Source: Jeongeupia sp. HS-3 | GTDB taxonomy: Bacteria; Pseudomonadota; Gammaproteobacteria; Burkholderiales; Chitinibacteraceae | Reading direction: 5' to 3' | Assembly: GCF_015140455.1 (NCBI RefSeq) | Contig: NZ_AP024094.1 | Span: forward strand, 2,976,001-3,040,000 | Length of the DNA: 64,000 bases | Shown: positions 25,985 to 34,184 of the stretch, piece after piece | How the letters are laid out: the number at the start of each line of letters is the position of its first letter | How positions within the stretch are numbered: position 1 is the first letter of the stretch | Position numbers and translations under genes: made by a program | The notes under the pieces: model-generated | What the model was told of the DNA's origin: nothing | The model's database searches: none | Seen by the model: only the letters and a program-made list of their open reading frames with translations

Positions 25985-26743
25985 ATGAATCCTAATCAAA
26001 TTGTCGTGGTCGGTGACAAGTTCGCCCACTTCGCAAACCTGCCCGGTGTCATGACCGTCTCGCAACTGGCGCAAAAGCTCGATGGTGGCGCCCAGGACGA
26101 AGCGCTGCCGAACGCGGTCGTGATCGGCCAGGGCGTGTCCGAAGGCTGGTATTCGTACCTGAAACACCGCTTCGATGCCCGCAGCGTCGCTGTCGCCTTT
26201 CAGGGCGAAGAGCAGATCACCAGCCGGACCGGCCGCCGCTTCAGCCACAAGTGGCAACGTCGCAATATCCTGATCACCGATCCGCAGCAGGTCGGCCTCA
26301 ACCAGTACCACATGCTGCTGTCGCTCGACGACGATTGCGAAATTATCTCGGACCACACCACCGGCCACCACATCCAGGGCATGGTGCTGACCGAAGCCGC
26401 CCGTCAGGCCTTCCTCGCCGTGACCGAATGGTTCCTGCTGCCGCAGAACGAGAAGTACTACTTCGTGATCAACAAGTTCAACGTCGATTACACCAAGTTC
26501 ACCTTCCCGCTGCAGGTTGGCATCGACCTCAAGATCGAGGCACTGGACCAGAGCCGTGCCGATCGCGTCTCCGCCAAGGTCACGATCCGCTTTGTCCAGC
26601 ATAACGAGACGGTCTGCACCGCCGAGGTCGACTACACGGCGATCCTGGAAAGCCGGCTGAATGCCAAGGAGGAGCAGATGGCCAAGACCGCGCTGGAACA
26701 GGCGCTGAATCTCCAGCAGGTGCAGCAGCTGCAAGCGGCTTGA
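25985..26743 (+). CDS. AfsA-like hotdog-domain protein (A-factor/butenolide biosynthesis type)
   Basis: The 252-residue protein carries the AfsA hotdog signature. HK at residues 88-89 leads into NILITDP (94-100), followed by YHMLLSLDDDCEII and the diagnostic DHTTGHHIQGMVLTEAARQ (123-141). A hotdog strand region follows (FVINKFNVDYTKFTFPLQVGIDLKIEAL), then RVSAKVTIRFVQHNETV. In Streptomyces, AfsA transfers a beta-ketoacyl chain from ACP to DHAP, the first step to gamma-butyrolactone signals. The N-terminal hotdog half is weak (residues about 20-80), so the protein is shorter than the usual 300 residues. An SD sequence (GAGAGC) precedes the start. Confidence 0.78.
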   Translation: MNPNQIVVVGDKFAHFANLPGVMTVSQLAQKLDGGAQDEALPNAVVIGQGVSEGWYSYLKHRFDARSVAVAFQGEEQITSRTGRRFSHKWQRRNILITDPQQVGLNQYHMLLSLDDDCEIISDHTTGHHIQGMVLTEAARQAFLAVTEWFLLPQNEKYYFVINKFNVDYTKFTFPLQVGIDLKIEALDQSRADRVSAKVTIRFVQHNETVCTAEVDYTAILESRLNAKEEQMAKTALEQALNLQQVQQLQAA

Positions 26744-26766
26744 TGCCGTCTACCCGGGTCGTCGGC

Positions 26767-27681
26767 CTAGACGAGTTCTTGGCAGGTTTCGACGACCTGA
26801 TCGCGAATCCAGTTGGAAATCGGATTCTTGGTGAGGTGGCGTAGCCGGATGAAGTGGAACAGGTGGTTCTCGCTGGGAAACGGCAGTTCGTTGATCCGCA
26901 GCGGATAGGCCTTGGCGAAGTGCTGGGCGAGTCGGCGTGGCAGGACGCAAAGGTAAGGACGCTGGCAGAGCAGTTCCGGAATCGCATTGAAGCTGTGGAC
27001 CGAACCGACGACGCGACGTTTCTTGCCCATTTCAGCCAGGCGTTCGTCGACCCAGCCGGATAAATGGCCTTTATAAGAAACCAGTAAATGTTCCGCCGCG
27101 AGAAATTGCGTCAGATCCAGGCCGTCGGAAATCGACGGGTGTTGGTTGGAGCAGACGGCAACGTAATCCTCGCGGAATAAGGGATCGGTCGCCAGGCGAT
27201 TGCAGTTCGGTAAAGAGGAAACAATGGCGCAATCGATTTCGGAACGCTCGATTAATTCGTGCGCATCCTGATAAGTCGCCGGCATCGTCGTCAGAAAGAC
27301 CGAAGGGGCCTGATCGCTGACACGCTGTATGAGTTTGGGCAGCACGATGGCAATGCCGTAATCGTTCAGCCCGAGCTTCAGGGAAGTCGAAATATGTTTG
27401 GGGTCGAAGCCGGAAGCCATATTGACGGCGGCTTCCAGCAAGGCCATGCCCTCGAAAATCAACGGGGCAATCATTTCGGTCGTACGCGTCGGGCGCATTT
27501 CGCCATCGATCCGGACGAAAAGGCGCTCGTTGAAAATGTAATTCAAGCGCTCCAGGGCACGGCTGACCGCAGGCTGCGTCATCGCCAACTGCTTGCCAGC
27601 GTGAGTCAGATTGCGCTGGTTGTAAATCGAAAGCAGGACCTTGAAGAGATTGAGGTCAATGGGTCTAAGGCTATTGCTCAT
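26767..27681 (-). CDS. LysR-family regulator between the two arms of the AfsA-like cluster
   Basis: The 304-residue protein (start 27681, MSNSLRPIDLNLFKVLL) has the LysR winged helix in about residues 9-65 (HAGKQLAMTQPAVSRALERLN). The effector domain starts with SLKLGLNDYGIAIVLPKLIQRV and contains DCAIVSSLPNCNRLATDPLFREDYVAV, the NodD/LeuO-like group. It is convergent to afsA and divergent from the monooxygenase gene, with a 100-bp shared region. LysR proteins commonly control a divergent operon, so it is likely to regulate the downstream arm of this cluster. Confidence 0.9.
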   Translation of the reverse strand: MSNSLRPIDLNLFKVLLSIYNQRNLTHAGKQLAMTQPAVSRALERLNYIFNERLFVRIDGEMRPTRTTEMIAPLIFEGMALLEAAVNMASGFDPKHISTSLKLGLNDYGIAIVLPKLIQRVSDQAPSVFLTTMPATYQDAHELIERSEIDCAIVSSLPNCNRLATDPLFREDYVAVCSNQHPSISDGLDLTQFLAAEHLLVSYKGHLSGWVDERLAEMGKKRRVVGSVHSFNAIPELLCQRPYLCVLPRRLAQHFAKAYPLRINELPFPSENHLFHFIRLRHLTKNPISNWIRDQVVETCQELV

Positions 27682-27781
27682 AGGGGCAGTTTGAATTTGA
27701 AAGTACGGGTTCGGGGCAATAAAGCCAGGATGAGTCGGCTGCTCAGAACGAAGAAACAACTTTTTATGGTCGGGCTGCAAA
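27682..27781. promoter_or_regulatory. Divergent promoter region of LysR regulator and monooxygenase operon
   Basis: 100 bp, AT-richer than the surroundings (GTTTGAATTTGAAAGTACGG, ACAACTTTTTATGG). This is the expected place for LysR operators. No dyad can be pinned down by eye. Confidence 0.5.
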
Positions 27782-29464
27782 GTGCATAAAAGTTTCGTTC
27801 CTGTTTTAGTGATCGGTGCCGGTCCGGTGGGCATGGCTACGGCAGCGTTGCTGCGCCAACAAGGGATTGCGGTGCGGGTCGTCGAGAAAAACGATGCGCC
27901 GACGCCGTATTCGAAAGCGGTTGGCGTGCATGCGCGGACGCTGGAGAGCATGCATGCGCTCGGGGTGACCGAGCAGCTGCTCAGTCAGGGGCATCCGATG
28001 CATACCTTTCGTTTGGTTGACAACAACCAAACGATTATGCGGTCAAAGTTTACAAACATTTCATCTGCATATTCTTTTGTTGTAGGTTTGCCGCAAAGCT
28101 GCACCGAGCGGACGCTGCTGGCGCGCCTGATCAGCCTCGGTGGGCGGGTCGAGTGGAATACCCGGCTGGTCGGGGTCGAGCAGCTCGGCGGGCGCGATGA
28201 CGCCGATGGCAAGGCGCGGGTACATCTGCAGCACGCCGACGGCAGCGAGGAGCTGGTGAGCTGCAACTGGCTGATCGGCGCCGACGGCAGCCGCAGCGCG
28301 GTACGCGAGCTGGCCGGGATCGATTTCCCGGGCGGCGATTACGGCAAGTCGTTCATTCTCGGCGACGTCAAGGTCGACTGGGCCGGCCCCAAGCACGAAC
28401 TGCAGTTCTTCCTCTCCAGGCACGGTTACCTGCTGCTGGTGCCGATGCCGGGCGGCCTGCACCGGATCATTGCCCAGACCGGCAAGAAGTTCGACGACTT
28501 CCAGGGCGATGAAAAGCCCAAGGCGACGCTGGCCGAACTGCAGGCGATCGTCGATCGCCAGGGGCCGGGCAATATGCGCGTGCATTCGCCCGAATGGCTG
28601 ACCTGCGCGCCGTTCTACCATCGTCGCGCCGAAACCTGCCTGAAGGGCCGGACGATCCTGGTCGGTGACGCCTTCCACCTGTTCAGCCCGCTGGGCGCGC
28701 AGGGACTGAACACCGGCTTCCAGGACGCGTTCAACCTCGCCTGGAAACTGGCCTACGTCGAGAAGGGCTGGGCGCCGGTCGATCTGATCGACAGTTACCG
28801 CGACGAGCGCGAAGCCATCGCCAGACTGATTGCGACGATCACCTCCAAGACGACCGACTACATCACCGCAACGGCCTGGCATCGCCGGCTGATGCGCCGG
28901 CTGATGACGCGCTGGTTCAATCCGACGGCCAAGGTGCAGGAGCAGTTGCCGCGGTTGCTGGCCGGGCTGATGCAGACCTACGACGGTGCCGAGGCCGCGG
29001 TGAAGGGCGTGCCGCAGGCCGGTGCGCGCGTGCCGCATGCCTGGGTGCCCGACGGTCTGGGCTACAAGCCGCTGGCCAGTCTGATCCACGGCACGCATTA
29101 CACGCTGATGCTGGTGACCAACCGGCTTGACGACACGATGCTGCGACAACTGCAGGCCGTCGGTTCGCAATTGCTGCTGCAACTGCCGTACCTGCGGGTC
29201 AAGCTGGTGACGCGCGAAGTCGACGCCATCGAGGCACTGATCCCCAAGGGCATCGACCTCATCGAGGATCGCCTGAGCAGCGTGTTCGAGGCCTTCGACG
29301 TGACCGAACAGGCGCTGGTACTGGTGCGGCCCGACGGCTTTGCCGCGCTGTCGGCCCGTGAATGGTCGCTCGACGCCGTATCCCGCTATTTCAGCAATGC
29401 CCGGTTTTCCACCTTCCCGGTCAACACCATCCGGCATGAGGAGTTGATCTGCCATGAAGCGTAA
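27782..29464 (+). CDS. FAD-dependent aromatic-ring-type monooxygenase
   Basis: A GTG start (27782) gives 560 residues. The first FAD motif is VLVIGAGPVGMATAALLRQQG, the second LIGADGSRSAVRELAG, and the third is GRTILVGDAFHLFSPLGAQGLNTGFQDAFNLAW. This is the PHBH-like class A monooxygenase family with an extended C-terminal domain. Substrates are usually aromatic or polyketide compounds. Its 3' end overlaps the next gene by 11 bp. Within this cluster it could oxidise the AfsA-derived product; this is inference. ATG alternatives are absent. Confidence 0.87.
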   Translation: MHKSFVPVLVIGAGPVGMATAALLRQQGIAVRVVEKNDAPTPYSKAVGVHARTLESMHALGVTEQLLSQGHPMHTFRLVDNNQTIMRSKFTNISSAYSFVVGLPQSCTERTLLARLISLGGRVEWNTRLVGVEQLGGRDDADGKARVHLQHADGSEELVSCNWLIGADGSRSAVRELAGIDFPGGDYGKSFILGDVKVDWAGPKHELQFFLSRHGYLLLVPMPGGLHRIIAQTGKKFDDFQGDEKPKATLAELQAIVDRQGPGNMRVHSPEWLTCAPFYHRRAETCLKGRTILVGDAFHLFSPLGAQGLNTGFQDAFNLAWKLAYVEKGWAPVDLIDSYRDEREAIARLIATITSKTTDYITATAWHRRLMRRLMTRWFNPTAKVQEQLPRLLAGLMQTYDGAEAAVKGVPQAGARVPHAWVPDGLGYKPLASLIHGTHYTLMLVTNRLDDTMLRQLQAVGSQLLLQLPYLRVKLVTREVDAIEALIPKGIDLIEDRLSSVFEAFDVTEQALVLVRPDGFAALSAREWSLDAVSRYFSNARFSTFPVNTIRHEELICHEA

Positions 29465-30149
29465 AGCTGCCTTTTTCGACGTCGACAACACGCTGCTGAA
29501 CCTCAAGTCGATGTTCTCGTTCCAGCAGTACTACTACGCACGGACCGATGCCGCCGATGCGTACACGGACTTCGTGCAGATGCTGCACAGCCATCCGCAG
29601 CGCGAGGATCGCCAGTTTCTCAACCGGCTGTTTTACCGGAGCTTTTCCGGCCGCAACCAGACCGTGCTGCGGGCGATCGCCCAGGCGTGGTTCGCCCACC
29701 TGCAGGGCGAATACGGCGACGAGCTGTGGATACGCTCGGCGCTGGCCCTGGCCGAGCAGCTGCGCGCCGAGGGCTTCCAGCTGGTCGCGGTGTCGGGTTC
29801 GAGCCACGAGATCCTCGCGCCGCTGATGCGCCACCTCCGTTTCGACGCCTGCCTGGCGACGACGCTGGAAGTGCGCGACGGCTTCTACACCGGCCAGATC
29901 GACGGTCTGCAGATGATCGGCGACGGCAAGGGGGTCGCGGTGCGCAAGTACGCGCTCGAACACGGTCTGGATCTGGCGGACTGCGTCGGCTGCGGCGATC
30001 ACATCACCGACCTGCCGATGCTGTTCCTGACCGGGCGTGCCTACGTCGTCCGTGGTGACGCCCCGCTCGAGGAGGCCGCACTGCAGCGTGGCTGGCCGCT
30101 GCTGGCGTTGAACGAACACGAGGAGGTGCTCGAAGCGCTGCATGTCTAG
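29454..30149 (+). CDS. HAD-IB family phosphatase (SerB-like)
   Basis: The 231-residue protein has motif I DVDNT (D9, D11, FFDVDNTLL), motif II Ser in AVSGSSHEIL (S114), the GDGKG Lys (K159) and motif III GCGDHITDLPML (D182, D186). HAD-IB members dephosphorylate small molecules such as phosphoserine. The overlap with the monooxygenase gene shows translational coupling. In the cluster it could remove the phosphate that AfsA leaves from DHAP. Confidence 0.87.
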   Translation: MKRKAAFFDVDNTLLNLKSMFSFQQYYYARTDAADAYTDFVQMLHSHPQREDRQFLNRLFYRSFSGRNQTVLRAIAQAWFAHLQGEYGDELWIRSALALAEQLRAEGFQLVAVSGSSHEILAPLMRHLRFDACLATTLEVRDGFYTGQIDGLQMIGDGKGVAVRKYALEHGLDLADCVGCGDHITDLPMLFLTGRAYVVRGDAPLEEAALQRGWPLLALNEHEEVLEALHV

Positions 30150-30222
30150 CCCTCGTGCTGACGACGAACCCGCGCGGCGCCTGCCGCGCACCGTTTCCCC
30201 CTGATCCGATCAAGAGAATGAA

Positions 30223-31143
30223 ATGACCAATGTTTCCCGCTGGGGCGCGATGCTGGCCCTGCTGTTTGCCACCGCCGCCTGGGGCGGCCTGTTCCACGCC
30301 GGCAAGCTCGTCCTCAACAACGTCGACCCGTTCTGGTTCACCGTGGTCCGCTATACCGGTGCTTCGCTGCTGCTGTGCGGCATCCTGATGCTGCAAGGCA
30401 ATGTCCGCTGGGAACTGCTGCGTGAGCACTGGCGGCGCCTGGCCAGTCTGGGCCTGATGGGCTACGGCATGTTCGGCATCCTGGTGTTCATCGGCCTGTC
30501 GTACTCGGTGCCGTCGCACGGCGCGGTGATCATGGCGACGATGCCGATCACCACGCTGCTGATGCGCTGGGTGTTCGAGCGCCAGCGTCCGCAGCTGTGG
30601 GCGTGGTGCGTCGTCGCACTGGCGATCTTCGGCGTCTCGCTGGTTTCCGGCGTCTGGCGCAGCGGCAGCGACACGGGCCACAGCACCGTGGTCGGCGACC
30701 TGATCGCCTTTGTCGGCACCGTCGGCTGGATCATGTACACCCGTGGCCAGGCCAGCGTTTCCAGGCTGTCGGTGATCGAGTACACGACCTTTACCGCGAT
30801 TCTGGCGCTGCCGGGCCTGTTCGCCTTCGCCGTGCTCGCGACCATGCTCGGTTACGCCAACCGCCCCGATCCGGCCGACCTGATCGCCGCGATTCCGCCG
30901 ATCCTCTACATCGTCGTCATCGGCACCGTGCTGGCCGCGCTGGCCTTCAACAAGGGCGTACGCACCCTGGGCGCCGTGCACGGCATCGTCTTCATCAACC
31001 TGGTTCCGGTCTCGGCGCTGCTGATCAGCGCGGCCAAAGGCAGCGTGCCCAGCGGCAGCGAAATGCTCGGGACCCTGCTGATCATCGTCGCCCTGAGTGT
31101 CCAGGCCCGAAAGATGGGGCTCGGGCTCAAGGCCGCCAAATAG
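30223..31143 (+). CDS. EamA/DMT-family transporter
   Basis: The 306-residue protein has ten predicted hydrophobic helices in two EamA repeats. The first repeat includes LLFATAAWGGLFHAGKLVLNNVDPFWFTVVRYTGAS, the second TVGWIMYTRGQASVSRLSVIEYTTFTAI and VVIGTVLAALAFNKGVRTLG. Family members export metabolites. Its place after the HAD phosphatase suggests export of the cluster product, which is inferred. Confidence 0.88.
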   Translation: MTNVSRWGAMLALLFATAAWGGLFHAGKLVLNNVDPFWFTVVRYTGASLLLCGILMLQGNVRWELLREHWRRLASLGLMGYGMFGILVFIGLSYSVPSHGAVIMATMPITTLLMRWVFERQRPQLWAWCVVALAIFGVSLVSGVWRSGSDTGHSTVVGDLIAFVGTVGWIMYTRGQASVSRLSVIEYTTFTAILALPGLFAFAVLATMLGYANRPDPADLIAAIPPILYIVVIGTVLAALAFNKGVRTLGAVHGIVFINLVPVSALLISAAKGSVPSGSEMLGTLLIIVALSVQARKMGLGLKAAK

Positions 31144-31207
31144 CTGCCGGCGCGCCGCCTCACCGAACGATTCGGCCCGGCGCCCGGCTTTCCGAGGAAG
31201 TCTGAAA

Positions 31208-32038
31208 ATGAAAACAGTCATCGGCAACTGGAAGATGAACGGCAACATCGATCTGTTGCACGAAATCGTGCCGACCCTGATGCAGGAAGGACTGGGCGCG
31301 ACGGTGGGGCTGTGCCTGCCCTATCCCTACCTGAGCGCTGCCAATACGCTGCTGGCCGATGCGCAATCGGCGATCAAGCTCGGCGCGCAGAACGTCAGCG
31401 AGCACCCGTCCGGCGGGCATACCGGTGAAATCTCGGCCGCCATGCTCAAGGAGTTCGGCTGCCGGCTGGTGCTGATCGGCCACCCGGAGCGCCGCAGCAT
31501 GTACGGCGAAACCCGCGAAGTCACCGCCCGCAAACTGTACGCCGCGCTCGATGCCGGCCTGTATCCGGTCTACTGCGTCGGCGAAACGCTGGCGCAGCGC
31601 GAAAGCGGCAAGGCGCATCAGCTGATGGTCGACGAACTGTCCTTGCTGAGCGGCGTGCCGACCGAACGCTTTGCCATTGCCTACGAACCGTTGTGGGCGA
31701 TCGGCGGCGGCGTGACCGCCTCCGTGGCCGATATCGGCGAAATGCACGGCTTCATCAAGGACGTGCTCGGCGCCGGCACCCGTGTGCTCTATGGCGGCAG
31801 TGTCAAGGCGCACAACGCCGCGCAGGTGCTCAACGTCGACAGCGTCGACGGTGTCCTCGTCGGCAACGCTGCGCTGTCGGCCAGCGAGTTCCTGAGCATC
31901 TGCCGGATCGCCAACCACAGCATGCACGGCGAACCGATCACGCTGGGGCTGAAACATCGTCCGGCACCGGGCGAGACCACGCTGCGGATGCCGTTGCCGG
32001 CCACGATCTGCGTCCCGCCACCGTGGCGCGAGTTCTGA
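31208..32038 (+). CDS. Divergent triosephosphate isomerase with C-terminal extension
   Basis: GAGGAAG precedes the ATG at 31208. The 276 residues keep the TIM barrel: GNWKMNG (N7, K9), GAQNVSEHPSGGHTGEISAAML, catalytic H92 and E160 (AYEPLW), and the phosphate loop YGGSV (196-199). Deviations: IGHPERR replaces the usual IGHSERR, the lid WAIGGGVTAS replaces WAIGTGKTAT, and VGNAAL replaces VGGASL. About 30 residues extend past the normal end (from NHSMHGEPITL). It would interconvert DHAP and glyceraldehyde-3-phosphate, so a dedicated DHAP source for AfsA is a natural reading. Activity may be altered. Confidence 0.87.
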   Translation: MKTVIGNWKMNGNIDLLHEIVPTLMQEGLGATVGLCLPYPYLSAANTLLADAQSAIKLGAQNVSEHPSGGHTGEISAAMLKEFGCRLVLIGHPERRSMYGETREVTARKLYAALDAGLYPVYCVGETLAQRESGKAHQLMVDELSLLSGVPTERFAIAYEPLWAIGGGVTASVADIGEMHGFIKDVLGAGTRVLYGGSVKAHNAAQVLNVDSVDGVLVGNAALSASEFLSICRIANHSMHGEPITLGLKHRPAPGETTLRMPLPATICVPPPWREF

Positions 32039-32111
32039 ACGATACCGCTATCCATCGGGCCGGAAGCGGCCCGCACCTCACCACAACAAGATCCAACCCG
32101 GAGAAATCATC

Positions 32112-33080
32112 ATGAAGTTTGCCATGAAAGCCACCCTCGGCCTGACCGCCGCCGTCCTGAGCCAGCTGGCGCTGGCCGGCAAGCTGGGCGTCTATACCTC
32201 GGACGCCAACGGCTTCGACACCCATACCTTCTACTACGACGACGGCAAGGAAGTGACCGTCATCGATACCCAGTTCGTGCCGACGCTGACCGAAGCCATG
32301 GTCAAGCAGATCCGCAGCGAGACCAAGTCGCCGATCACCCGCGTCGTCGTCACCCACCCGAATCCGGACAAGTACAACGGCCTGCCTTATCTGCACAAGC
32401 TCGGGGTCGAATCGATCACCAGCGCGGCGGTGTCGGCCGAAATGCCCAAGGTGCATGCGTACAAGGAAAACTTCTGGGTCAACACCGCCAAGGCGTTCAA
32501 GCCGGGCACCTATCCGGCGTTCGAGAACGTCAAGACCACGTTCGGCGGCAAGACGGTGCTCAAGCTCAAGTCGGGCGAGACGCTGAGCCTGTTCGAGCTG
32601 CAACACCCGGGCGTGGCGACCAAGCAGGTGGTGGTGCGCGTCGACCAGAGCGGCGATCTGGTCGTCGGCGACCTGCTGCACAACAAGGCGCACCTGTGGC
32701 TGGAGGGCGGGCTGGTCAACGGCAAGCCGCAGCCGGATCTGCCGGCATGGTCGGCGGCGGTCGGCGAGCTGGCGGCGCTGGCGAAGGGCAAGCCGAACGC
32801 CAAGGTCTACGGCGGTCGCGGCGAGTTCGTCACCGTGGCCGAGGCGGTCAAGGAGCAGCAGCGCTATCTGGCGCAGGCCGATGTGCTGGTGCGCGACTAT
32901 GTGGCGCAGCTCGGTGACCGTCAGGGCGAACTGAAGGATCCGAAGCTCGCGAGCGGCCACTACAAGGAGCTGGAACGTCGCTTCAGCGCCCGCTTCCCGG
33001 ACTACAAGCTCAGCTACATGATCGGCTACAGCGTGTACGGTCTGGTCAACAGCGATCTCGATTCGGGCAAGTCGCTGTAA
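32112..33080 (+). CDS. Exported metallo-beta-lactamase-fold protein with altered metal motif
   Basis: The 322-residue protein starts with a signal peptide (MKFAMKATLGLTAAVLSQLALA), so it is periplasmic. The MBL core shows VVVTHPNPDKYNG (H82, N84, D86, K87), where the canonical HxHxDH motif has His at the second and last positions. A later H165 (LQHPGVATK) and D187 (LVVGDLLHN) match other MBL ligands. It could bind metal weakly or not at all. MBL proteins include lactonases, so a role in turning over a lactone made by this cluster is possible but unproven. It is the last gene of the monooxygenase arm. Confidence 0.8.
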   Translation: MKFAMKATLGLTAAVLSQLALAGKLGVYTSDANGFDTHTFYYDDGKEVTVIDTQFVPTLTEAMVKQIRSETKSPITRVVVTHPNPDKYNGLPYLHKLGVESITSAAVSAEMPKVHAYKENFWVNTAKAFKPGTYPAFENVKTTFGGKTVLKLKSGETLSLFELQHPGVATKQVVVRVDQSGDLVVGDLLHNKAHLWLEGGLVNGKPQPDLPAWSAAVGELAALAKGKPNAKVYGGRGEFVTVAEAVKEQQRYLAQADVLVRDYVAQLGDRQGELKDPKLASGHYKELERRFSARFPDYKLSYMIGYSVYGLVNSDLDSGKSL

Positions 33081-33132
33081 TCGTCACCGGGGGCACCGCC
33101 GCCGGAAGGCGGTGTGCCGCGGACTCACCGAC

Positions 33133-33155
33133 GGCGCAGTGGAGCTCACTGCGCC
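33133..33155. terminator. Perfect hairpin at the convergent gene boundary
   Basis: GGCGCAGTG / CACTGCGCC with loop GAGCT overlaps the 3' end of the LysR gene. A second hairpin CACCGCC / GGCGGTG lies at 33094-33114. No T-tract follows either, so they may be weak or rho-dependent terminators. Confidence 0.45.
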
Positions 33156-34096
33156 AGCTGCGTTACCAGATGGTCGATCAGCACGCGCACCTTCGGTGCC
33201 AGATGGCGCTTCGGCGGGTAGAGCAGCCACGCGGTGCCGCGATACGCCGGCGCGCGGAAGGCCCAGTCGGGCAGCACGCGGATCAGCCGGCCGTCGGCGA
33301 GCGCGTCGCGGGCGGTGAACAGCGGCAGGCAGGCGATGCCGAGTCCGGCCAGCGCGCCCTCAAGCCGAACGCCGCTGTGATTGGCGACATAGCGGCCACG
33401 GACGGTGACGCTGGCGGCGTCCTTGTCGCGGCGGAACTGCCAGCGCGCGTCGTCGGGCGTTTCGCCGAGATAGATGCAGCTGTGGCCGGCCAGTTCGTGC
33501 GGATGCACCGGCGTACCGCGGGCGGCAAGGTAGGCCGGGGTTGCCGCCAGCACATGCTCGATGCGCAGTAGCGGCCGGGCCGCGAGCCCCGGTGGCGGTG
33601 TCTCGGTGATGCGCAGCACCAGATCGACGTCGTCGTTGTACGGATCGACATCGCGGTCGGTCAGCACCAGTTGCACGTCGATATCCGGGTAGCGGGCGAG
33701 GAACGCCGGCAGCGTCGGGTGGACGACCTGGCGGGCGAAGGCGTTGGGCGCGCTCAGCCGGACGAGCCCGCGCGGTGCCTCCATGAATTCGCCCGACACC
33801 GCCATTACCGCCCGCGCCGCGGCGACCATGTCCTGCGCGCGTGCCAGCGCGGCGCGGCCCGGTTCGCTCAGCCGCAGCTTGCGCGTCGTGCGCTCGAGCA
33901 GCCGCGCGCCCAGCGCCGTTTCGAGCCGGGCAATCTGCCGGCTCACCGCCGACGGCGTGCTGCCGAGCTGGCGCGCCGCCGCCGAAAAGCTGCCGGCGTC
34001 GACCACGCGGACGAAGACCGCCATATCGTCGAGCAGGCCGAGGAAGTCGCCGGATGCAGCGCGTTTACCTGCGTTCATGGTTTGATTTGTTCTCAT
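33146..34096 (-). CDS. LysR-family transcriptional regulator
   Basis: The LysR wHTH is DDMAVFVRVVDAGSFSAAARQLG and STPSAVSRQIARLETALG, followed by the effector-domain start RGLVRLSAPNAFARQVVHPTL. This is the CrgA/DsdC-like group acting through an LTTR substrate-binding domain. It is divergent from an EamA transporter gene (34185), about 90 bp apart, which is a typical regulator-exporter pair. Starts at 34105 (TTG) or 34078 (ATG) are alternatives. Confidence 0.88.
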   Translation of the reverse strand: MRTNQTMNAGKRAASGDFLGLLDDMAVFVRVVDAGSFSAAARQLGSTPSAVSRQIARLETALGARLLERTTRKLRLSEPGRAALARAQDMVAAARAVMAVSGEFMEAPRGLVRLSAPNAFARQVVHPTLPAFLARYPDIDVQLVLTDRDVDPYNDDVDLVLRITETPPPGLAARPLLRIEHVLAATPAYLAARGTPVHPHELAGHSCIYLGETPDDARWQFRRDKDAASVTVRGRYVANHSGVRLEGALAGLGIACLPLFTARDALADGRLIRVLPDWAFRAPAYRGTAWLLYPPKRHLAPKVRVLIDHLVTQLAQ

Positions 34097-34184
34097 CGAG
34101 CACAAGTATTGTTCCAGTGTCGGTGATTATCGCCACTGGCCGCAAGACATAAGCTGCGCACATCCCTGTTCAGCGAGTCGCACC

